DNA of 64,000 nt from Bacteroidales bacterium (GTDB lineage Bacteria > Bacteroidota > Bacteroidia > Bacteroidales > UBA6680). The stretch lies in NCBI GenBank assembly GCA_025210735.1, contig JAOARD010000011.1:114988-178987 (forward strand), given 5' to 3'. Both the position numbers and the translations under genes were made by a program. Below, piece after piece: positions 26,158-32,649 of the stretch. The notes beneath the pieces are model-generated. The model was not told where the DNA came from, searched no databases, and worked only from the letters and a program-made list of their open reading frames with translations. The number at the start of each line of letters is the position of its first letter. Within the stretch, counting starts at the first letter, position 1.

Positions 26158-26987
26158 TCGGCTGCATTTTCCTTCTGCATATCCCTCTCATGTTTAAGTA
26201 TCCACTTGAAATATTCTTTACCTTTTTTAGTCAATTTAACCAAATGGTTTGCATTTGGCAAAGGCTGGATTAATTCTAAAGTAATATTATCATGATAATC
26301 ATTTTGTTGTTCAACGGAAATATAATCATTTCCAAGAAGCTCTATCCGTCGTTTAAGAATCGGCTCTGTTATTCCTGAATCATAGTAATCTAAAAATTCC
26401 TCATTTTGTTGAATTTCTGGTCTTGATGATTTTAATTCTTCTATTTGCCTTTTTAGAGATTCGTTCTCCATTTCATGCTTAAAAATTTCTCTGTCTTTGC
26501 TGAGAATTTTCTTTTGCGTTTCAATATCATCACCTTTCAAAGAAAAATATTTACTCCAAATAGCAGAAATTAATTGCCCTAAGTGCAGCTTAGAATAATT
26601 TAAAGGCATTAAATGAAGTAGGTCATCAGTTAATTCTGGATATCTCTCTGCAATTTGTTTATATGTTTCTTCAGAATCAAAAATTGAAATAATTTTATTC
26701 AAGTTGAAGTCATTTCCTTTATTTAAGTCCTCTCTGAGTACGTGTTTGATTTCTTTATCAACCCATGAAGACTTAAGTGAATGTTGAGTAAAAAAAATTA
26801 ATGCAATATCTGCCTTATCAAGTCCATCTCGAAAAATTGATTTTCTCAAGTTTTCTCCAGGTGCAATCTTTCTTTTATCAAGCCAAACATTTATATAACA
26901 GTCTTCTAAGTCTCTTACAACTGGTTCAATTAAAGACTCCTTGTCTGATGACGAATGACTTATAAAAACTAATACTGATTCTGCCAT
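26130..26987 (-). CDS. TIR-domain protein with uncharacterised C-terminal region
   Basis: The 285-residue protein starts with a TIR domain (about 1-150): VLVFISHSSSDKE, VWLDKRKIAPGENL, and SSWVDKE, where Glu79 in WxxxE (Trp75-Glu79) occupies the position of the catalytic glutamate of NAD-cleaving TIR domains. A probable coiled coil (about 160-190) follows. The C-terminal part (about 195-275) contains NYISVEQQNDY and LVKLTKKGKEYFKWIL, resembling a winged-helix. Such proteins are often phage-defence effectors that cleave NAD+; here that is inferred. The last eight codons (NRAYGREL) lie in the 26042-26157 repeat. No paired sensor gene adjoins it; an OLD-family gene lies upstream on the same strand. 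Confidence 0.85.
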   Translation of the reverse strand: MAESVLVFISHSSSDKESLIEPVVRDLEDCYINVWLDKRKIAPGENLRKSIFRDGLDKADIALIFFTQHSLKSSWVDKEIKHVLREDLNKGNDFNLNKIISIFDSEETYKQIAERYPELTDDLLHLMPLNYSKLHLGQLISAIWSKYFSLKGDDIETQKKILSKDREIFKHEMENESLKRQIEELKSSRPEIQQNEEFLDYYDSGITEPILKRRIELLGNDYISVEQQNDYHDNITLELIQPLPNANHLVKLTKKGKEYFKWILKHERDMQKENAADNRAYGREL

Positions 26988-27020
26988 ATTTTCTATTTTT
27001 ATGTTGTCGATAACGGTAAC

Positions 27021-27128
27021 TTGTATGAGTAGTGGTAGATTGCGTGGACTTTCCTATCAGGCAACGACGAAGTTTGAGCGGGCTACAAACCTTAATATAT
27101 AGTACTTTGCCTGCCATTACTTATACAA
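27021..27128. repeat. Long imperfect hairpin element upstream of the TIR gene
   Basis: An 18-bp arm pair: 27021-27038 (TTGTATGAGTAGTGGTAG) with 27111-27128 (CTGCCATTACTTATACAA); the three non-Watson-Crick positions are all G-T wobbles on the plus strand. The 72-bp interior has no gene. The right flank adds GTGTGC/GCACAC (27134-27162). The shape recalls integron attC-type cassette boundaries or MITEs, but canonical attC core sites are not evident. Confidence 0.6.
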
Positions 27129-27223
27129 AACGTGTGTGCCCTGCATGTGTATCAGTGCACACTTGTTAAAGTTATTTACAAAACGGAAATATACAAATTT
27201 ACGTTAGAAAAAATAATAAACAA

Positions 27224-27801
27224 GTGTGTTATTTGTTCTGAAAGGTGAAAGTCCTTTATGGGTGCTATTAGTGCCTAATCATTAGCAAGCCACAAGCTGG
27301 TTCTTTGTGAAAAGAGCAGTGAATAAACAGCATATGAGACATGTAATTTGGAGTAAGTAATCACATCATTGTAACGCCCATGAAACGGAATTATATTTAG
27401 ATGTTGCGGGAATAGAATTCGGAACGGCATACTCTTGGAGCAGAACGCTTCATTTTTGACATTAAAAATCCTTTTTGTCAACATTAACAATTATTTGACA
27501 TTTGTCAAAATATCTGTCAGGCTATCTTATTCATATAGCATAAAAATCAGAAACAAATTAAATTTGACAGTTAAACCATCTCTCTTGCATTGGCTACAAC
27601 ATCATGATAAACCAACCTATTATAAAAATATAGTAGGTGTGTATATTCAACTATTATTCTAAAAGAACAATGCTATTTCAACCTAATTTGTAACTGAAAG
27701 AGCAAAGTCAGCGTGCGTACGGTGGTACTTTAACATAACTCAGTAGAACTGTGAGAGGCGCAACGTGGGCTGCTCTATAGCTCACGTCCGTTTGCTCGAT
27801 T
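27224..27801 (+). mobile_element. Probable degenerate group II intron without maturase
   Basis: The left end GTGTG (27224-27228) fits the group II 5' consensus GUGYG. At 27240 GAAAGGTGAAAGTCC resembles the domain I GTGAAAGTCC block. The right end has CGTACGG (27709-27715), TGTGAGAGGC (27750-27759), a 9-bp hairpin (ACGTGGGCT/AGCTCACGT) and CTCGATT, as at the domain V-VI end of bacterial group II introns. No reverse transcriptase frame is left. Recognition is from remembered motifs, not a search, so the assignment is tentative. The 27381-27446 and 27745-27801 blocks recur at 26042-26157. Confidence 0.45.
27591..27659 (+). repeat. Direct repeat, left copy, 3' of the OLD-family gene
   Basis: Contains AACATCATGATAAACCAACC followed by TATTATAAAAATATAG and TAGGTGTGTATATTCAACT, matching the split copy at 29520-29711. 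It lies inside the putative group II remnant. Confidence 0.7.
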
Positions 27802-27812
27802 GGGTGCCGTAA

Positions 27813-29486
27813 TTATTCATTCCAATTCCTAATATTTACAATTAATTCGTTTAATTTTTCCTTTAAATCTAATACGTCAATCGAGGTTGAATCAATAAAC
27901 TCAGAAATTTCTGCAGAATACACTGTTTTACTCGAATTATATTTCAATTTTATCTTAGTATTTGATTGTGAGATATTGTCCTCAAGTTTTGTGTTTTTTT
28001 CATTTGTTAAACTTGAATTATATCCATGCTTCTCCTTTAACCATTTTTTTATTACATCATCTGAAAGATAATTCTCAATCTCTCGACCTTTAGTAATCCA
28101 AAAGTTGGATGCTCCAATTTCATCTGTTATCCTTTGTTTAGTCTGGTTTATTTTAGAATTCATACTTTTTCCGTCCCTATCAATTACGACATAGGCATTT
28201 CTATTTATTTTCACTAAAGGGATTACTTCTTCGTTAAACCATTCAAAATCAAAAGATAAATTTGATAAAAGTCGACCGCCATAGAACATTATTGAATAAT
28301 GAAGTCCTTCTTTTAATTCAGGAGCTAAAAGGCTCAACCATTTATTTATATAATTCCTATCACTTGGACCTTCAACCCAAATAACACCGTTACTTTGTAA
28401 AATATCACTTGCTTTCAGTCCTAAGTCATTCAAAACATCTTTTGTCCCTTGGTATGAAAGTAAAGTTGATGATTTAGATTTTGTTCCATCATTAGTAACA
28501 TGAATAATCTGTGAATTTTCATATGTTCCAAAGGCATCAATAACCACATTTGAGTGCGTTGTTAAGAAAAAATAAGTAGATGTGTTTTCGGAGTAATTTT
28601 TAATGTAATTATACAACCGTCTTTGAAGTGAAGGATGCAAATTGTTTTCCAATTCTTCAAATGCAAATATGTAAGACTCTTTATTTTTTGCTTCAAATAC
28701 CGGACGAACAATTAGATTTAACAAAACCAATAAAACAGTTTTTACTCCACTTCCCATTTTTGATAGTGCAATTCTATTATCCTCTGAGTCCTCAAAAAAC
28801 AGTTCCCATTTGCTGTTTAAATTAAGTTGCACAAGAACACGAGTGAATTTTATGTCTGGATTTACTATCACATTCAATTCTTTTAATAATTCTTGTTCGA
28901 TGAGTTTGCTATTTTGGTCTGTTCTATTTAATATGTGCTGTACAAGGTTTGTTGCACCAGAGCCATTGGGAGACAATTCAATAATTGTATTTACTATTTC
29001 AGGAACGACATCTCTTTCAGCGGTTATATTACAAAATTGTTTATTTCTAAAAGGTAACTGAATTGTATTTGCTATTTCAATTAATTGTTTGTGTGCTTCA
29101 GGGACAACTTTAAAATCTGCCTCCAAAAAGGTTTTTCGACCTTGTTCTGCCAAAGAATAACAATACTTTCCTCCAATAAACTGCTTACCATATTCATAAT
29201 GATTCTGCCCTGGTATTCCACCACCAGAGGTGTTTGACTTAAAATTTGCAGAGATTTCTTGGTCAGTCAATTCATGAACAACAAATACTTCAGATTTATT
29301 TCCGTTACGACCTGCCTCAATAAAGTCTTTATTTTGCTCAATAAAATACTTTACTAAGTCAATTAGACTGCTTTTCCCTGAATTATTTTTTCCAATAATT
29401 ATATTTATTGGCATAAACTTTTCGAATCCACCACCTTCGGAATCAAAACATTTGTAATTTCTAACTTTTATAGTGTCGTTTATCAT
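27813..29486 (-). CDS. OLD-family ATP-dependent endonuclease (AAA ATPase + Toprim)
   Basis: The 557-residue protein has an SMC/RecF-like ATPase domain: Walker A GKNNSGKSS (32-40), signature LSKMGSGVK (241-249), Walker B YIFAFEELE (272-280) and H-loop His311 (LTTHSN). A C-terminal Toprim domain follows: Glu372 in VEGPSD, YGG at 402-404, Asp436/Asp438 in IDRDG and Glu469/Glu471 in GREIENYL. This is the class of P2 OLD and Gabija GajA nucleases, which act in phage defence. No GajB-type UvrD-like helicase is adjacent, so it fits a stand-alone OLD. The stop codon lies 12 bp from the edge of the repeat at 27745-27801; upstream there is a direct repeat. Confidence 0.88.
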   Translation of the reverse strand: MINDTIKVRNYKCFDSEGGGFEKFMPINIIIGKNNSGKSSLIDLVKYFIEQNKDFIEAGRNGNKSEVFVVHELTDQEISANFKSNTSGGGIPGQNHYEYGKQFIGGKYCYSLAEQGRKTFLEADFKVVPEAHKQLIEIANTIQLPFRNKQFCNITAERDVVPEIVNTIIELSPNGSGATNLVQHILNRTDQNSKLIEQELLKELNVIVNPDIKFTRVLVQLNLNSKWELFFEDSEDNRIALSKMGSGVKTVLLVLLNLIVRPVFEAKNKESYIFAFEELENNLHPSLQRRLYNYIKNYSENTSTYFFLTTHSNVVIDAFGTYENSQIIHVTNDGTKSKSSTLLSYQGTKDVLNDLGLKASDILQSNGVIWVEGPSDRNYINKWLSLLAPELKEGLHYSIMFYGGRLLSNLSFDFEWFNEEVIPLVKINRNAYVVIDRDGKSMNSKINQTKQRITDEIGASNFWITKGREIENYLSDDVIKKWLKEKHGYNSSLTNEKNTKLEDNISQSNTKIKLKYNSSKTVYSAEISEFIDSTSIDVLDLKEKLNELIVNIRNWNE

Positions 29487-29519
29487 TTTATTCTGTTTAT
29501 ACGCGATGGTTTGTTTTTA

Positions 29520-29711
29520 TGGCACCCAACATCACAATAAACCAACCAGTTCAGGTTATCAAACCAATAGATATAATTGGTTTATTGTTCTAACAAATGT
29601 AATTAAAATTAATTGTAAGCCTTTGTTTAAGGGGTTTTATTACGGGTATGTTTTTAAGTTAAACCAACTTATTGTAAAAATATTGTAGGTGTGTATATCC
29701 AACTATTATTC
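29520..29711 (+). repeat. Direct repeat, right copy, interrupted by ~115 bp
   Basis: The left part (29520-29547, AACATCACAATAAACCAACC) and the right part (29661-29711, AAACCAACTTATTGTAAAAA then TAGGTGTGTATATCCAACT) together match 27591-27659. The intervening segment is bordered on both sides by AAACCAAC (29540-29547, 29661-29668) and contains an 8-bp hairpin AAACCAAT/ATTGGTTT (29561-29583), as if a short element inserted with target duplication. The rest of 29487-29812 shows no gene. Confidence 0.65.
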
Positions 29712-29812
29712 CCTTTCTTTCGGTCTCTTTTTATAATCTATTTCAAATAAAACGGTGTTTTAATATCATTTACATATCTTTCAGAAATCTTAAAAGATAA
29801 ATATTATAGGTT

Positions 29813-31105
29813 ATGAGACAGATAGTACTTTTTGTTGCAGCAATTTTTCTGTTTGGTTGTGTAGATAAACAGAAAACAACTATAGATCAGGTTGCTGAGG
29901 ATTATGTGAAACTTGTGTTAGAGGTTGGTAAATACGATAAATGGTATGTTGATGCATACTATGGCCCTAAAGAGTGGCGAACAGAGACAAAAAAGACAAT
30001 TTTGCCATATGAGCAGCTTAAAAGCGAGCAGACAAGATTACTGAATGCTGTTAATGAGATATCGGCAAATGATAACGAGGCAGATAAGATAACAAAACTG
30101 CGTTATAAATATCTTGCCACACAGATAGGTGCTGTAGGTGCAAGACTTGATATACTGAATGGAAAGAAACTTACGTTTGATGTGGAGAGTAAATTACTTT
30201 ACGATGCTGTTGCACCTCACTATAGCGAGGAACATTTTGATAATATAAAAGCCAGTTTAGAGAGTGTTGTTCCGGGCGAGGGTGATCTGCTGACAAGACT
30301 TACGGAGTTTAATAAGCAGTTTATTATACCGGAGAAGAAACTTGACACTGTTTTTCAGGCAGCAATAAATGAGGCACGTAAGAGAACATTAAAGTATATT
30401 AAGCTTCCGGCTAACGAGAACTTTACTGTTGAGTACGTTAAAGATCAGGTTTGGGGTGCTTATAACTGGTATAAAGGCGATTCATACAGTCTTATACAGG
30501 TTAATACAGACAGACCTATGGCAATAAGCAGAGCTATTGATCTGGCATGTCATGAAGGTTATCCGGGGCACCATGTGTATAATGCACTGCTTGAGACTAA
30601 ACTTTACAGAGAGAAGGGGTGGGTAGAGTACTGTGTATATCCGCTATATAGTCCGCAATCGTTTATAGCAGAGGGTACTGCTAATTACGGAATAAATGTT
30701 TGTTTTCCTCCTGCCGACAGATTAGCTTTTGAGAAGGAGGTACTATTTCCCTTGGCAGGGATAGATCCGGAGCTTGCCGAGAGATACTACAAGATACTGG
30801 AACTGTCGCATGAGTTGAGTTATAGCCGAAATGAGGCAGCAAGAAAATATTTTAGTGGCGAGATGACAGAGGATGAGGCTGTAGCATGGTTATCTAAGTA
30901 TAGCTTACGTACACCAGAAGCAACAAAAAAGAGCTTTGCTTTTATAAAGGCCAATAAGAGTTATATAATTAACTACAACTATGGTCAGGATATGGTAAAG
31001 AGATATATGCAACGTAAAGGAGCCGAAGGCGGATCGGAAGATAAACTTTGGGATATATTTGAAGAGTTATTGTCGCAGCCTCAGGTTGGTTCTAATCTGG
31101 AATAG
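29813..31105 (+). CDS. DUF885-like metallopeptidase lipoprotein
   Basis: The 430-residue protein has a lipoprotein signal ending in FLFGC (Cys16). A zinc-peptidase-like motif HEGYPGHHV lies at residues 247-255, preceded by SRAIDLACHEG, and a downstream glutamate is found in SFIAEGTANYGIN (near residue 286). The remainder is largely helical. This matches the DUF885 family of probable metallopeptidases, although the protein is shorter than the usual ~580 residues. It would be anchored in the membrane facing the periplasm and may hydrolyse peptides; the substrate is not established. It is the first core-type gene after the accessory island. Confidence 0.8.
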   Translation: MRQIVLFVAAIFLFGCVDKQKTTIDQVAEDYVKLVLEVGKYDKWYVDAYYGPKEWRTETKKTILPYEQLKSEQTRLLNAVNEISANDNEADKITKLRYKYLATQIGAVGARLDILNGKKLTFDVESKLLYDAVAPHYSEEHFDNIKASLESVVPGEGDLLTRLTEFNKQFIIPEKKLDTVFQAAINEARKRTLKYIKLPANENFTVEYVKDQVWGAYNWYKGDSYSLIQVNTDRPMAISRAIDLACHEGYPGHHVYNALLETKLYREKGWVEYCVYPLYSPQSFIAEGTANYGINVCFPPADRLAFEKEVLFPLAGIDPELAERYYKILELSHELSYSRNEAARKYFSGEMTEDEAVAWLSKYSLRTPEATKKSFAFIKANKSYIINYNYGQDMVKRYMQRKGAEGGSEDKLWDIFEELLSQPQVGSNLE

Positions 31106-31127
31106 AGATAATTTATAATAAAATAAT

Positions 31128-31160
31128 GAGCCGGAATATTGTAAACATTCCGGCTCGTTT
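31128..31160. terminator. Terminator between convergent genes
   Basis: A perfect 10-bp stem GAGCCGGAAT (31128-31137) / ATTCCGGCTC (31147-31156). T-rich sequence follows on both strands (weak on plus, ATTATTTTATT on minus). Confidence 0.82.
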
Positions 31161-31193
31161 GGTTGGTTGCAGTATATTGTTATTATTTGTGGG

Positions 31194-32414
31194 CTATCTC
31201 TTTTTTCTTGTAAATGCTTTAAGGTAGCTGAATTTATCTGTTAACCCTCTTCTGGTTGTTATTGTGGCATTGTTAATCATATCGGAGTTAGGATTCATAA
31301 TTAGTGCATCCATTACATGATTAATTAGTGCCTTACCAAAATCTTTTGATGAGCTGCGTGGTAATTCGCTTGGCAGATTATCAACAGCCATTACGGTAAT
31401 ATTCTTTGGATCTGTAAATGCAACTTCTTCCTTCTCAGTAACCGGATTGTATCCGTAAAATGATTCAGCTATAGTTGAAGCTCTTAATGTTGACGGAACA
31501 GCACCGGGTGTATCGCATGTAACATCTGCAATAACAGATATTCTGAAATCCTTATCTCTTATATCTTTTCTTGTAAATAGTACCGGAGCATTCGGGTCCC
31601 AGTAATGGCAGGCAATTAATATATCGCACTCATGTGTATAAGGTTTCATTGCCGGAACATAATCTACAGGATGTATCTTATAGTCGTTGTAGCTGAATAC
31701 CGATAGCGATTTGTGTTTAGCATAGTGCGACGGGTTGAGCATTGTTACAACTGGTTTACCATGTTGCTTATTAAGAAACTCCTCTGGCGATACCTCTGTT
31801 ACACCTGCCTCCATAAGTGTCTCCATTGCACCATGTGCAGCGCGCCCTTCGCCTGTTATAATTATTTTAAGATCTGGTTTAAGCTTTATAAGTCGTAACC
31901 CAGCCCACATCTCATCAAGATCGTGACATGCAAAGGCGGGTTTAAGCTTAAAGTAATCGGTTCTTATACCTCTTGCACGTAGTGCTTTATATGCACCAAT
32001 CATTCCTGCCCATCGTCCAAAAGCTACAACACGTTTGTTATGGTCGTTCATTATAAACTCATAATCTATAAGTGTTATTTGCTTTCTGATAATGGTTTTT
32101 AACAGCTCTCTGTTGTGAGGTTGCTCTTTTGCTACATGTGCAAAGAACATATATGTCTTTTGAGGAATTAAAGCCTCAGGATCTACCTCTTTTATACCTA
32201 ATAATATATCGCAGTTACTCAGGTCTTCCTCAACAGGTATTCCCAGATATTCATACTCCTCATCTTCGTAGCATCTGTATTTGCAGGGTTGTATGTATAT
32301 CTCAATATGCCGATGCCGTTGCTTAAGCTCTACAGCCTGAGCAGGCGACAGTGGTGTACGGTGATCGGGTGGCATTTTTGTTTCGCGCAGAATGCCTATT
32401 CTTAGTTTATTCAT
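31194..32414 (-). CDS. Alanine dehydrogenase/saccharopine dehydrogenase-like oxidoreductase
   Basis: From the ATG at 32414 the protein has 406 residues and starts MNKLRIGILRETKMPPDHRTPLSP in two pieces, the classic N-terminus of the AlaDh/PNT-N domain shared by alanine dehydrogenase, transhydrogenase and lysine-forming saccharopine dehydrogenases. Residues about 175-215 include IIITGEGRAAHGAMETLMEAG, a variant NAD-binding motif, and VIADVTCDTPGAVPSTLRAST lies near 290-310. The pattern fits the saccharopine dehydrogenase (NAD+, L-lysine forming)-like branch better than true alanine dehydrogenase, but the reaction is not certain. The in-frame ATG at 32444 only adds a hydrophobic MLPFIKLPLL and is not preferred. 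Confidence 0.78.
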   Translation of the reverse strand: MNKLRIGILRETKMPPDHRTPLSPAQAVELKQRHRHIEIYIQPCKYRCYEDEEYEYLGIPVEEDLSNCDILLGIKEVDPEALIPQKTYMFFAHVAKEQPHNRELLKTIIRKQITLIDYEFIMNDHNKRVVAFGRWAGMIGAYKALRARGIRTDYFKLKPAFACHDLDEMWAGLRLIKLKPDLKIIITGEGRAAHGAMETLMEAGVTEVSPEEFLNKQHGKPVVTMLNPSHYAKHKSLSVFSYNDYKIHPVDYVPAMKPYTHECDILIACHYWDPNAPVLFTRKDIRDKDFRISVIADVTCDTPGAVPSTLRASTIAESFYGYNPVTEKEEVAFTDPKNITVMAVDNLPSELPRSSSKDFGKALINHVMDALIMNPNSDMINNATITTRRGLTDKFSYLKAFTRKKR

Positions 32415-32570
32415 TAATAAGGGCAGTTTAATAAATGGTAGCACAATATAGACAATTAGCGCTATATTGAAAAGTAAAACGCAAAAGTTATCACCTTTAG
32501 TGTGTAGTTAATGCAAGGTTTATTTTGCTTGATACGTTTAATGTTTGATTATTAGTAACAGTATGTAATA

Positions 32571-32616
32571 AACATAAAAAAATCAGCACCACCTGATATT
32601 GCAGATAGTGCTGATT
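32571..32616 (-). terminator. Intrinsic terminator after the transglutaminase-like gene
   Basis: AATCAGCAC (32581-32589) / GTGCTGATT (32608-32616), with an inner ATCTG/CAGGT pairing; on the minus strand a run of seven T follows. Confidence 0.88.
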
Positions 32617-32649
32617 GTGTATTAAAACCTGTTATGAATAACTACTGTT

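Noticed and set aside
27017..27162. Canonical integron attC site
   Set aside because: A hairpin is present, but the RYYYAAC/GTTRRRY core sites are not matched, and no integrase gene is in the window; only an attC-like resemblance is kept.
27224..27801. CRISPR array or retron in the TIR/OLD region
   Set aside because: The repeats are long, few and unevenly spaced, with no Cas genes or reverse transcriptase frame.
27813..29486. Gabija system
   Set aside because: The ATPase/Toprim layout fits GajA, but no UvrD-like GajB gene lies nearby.
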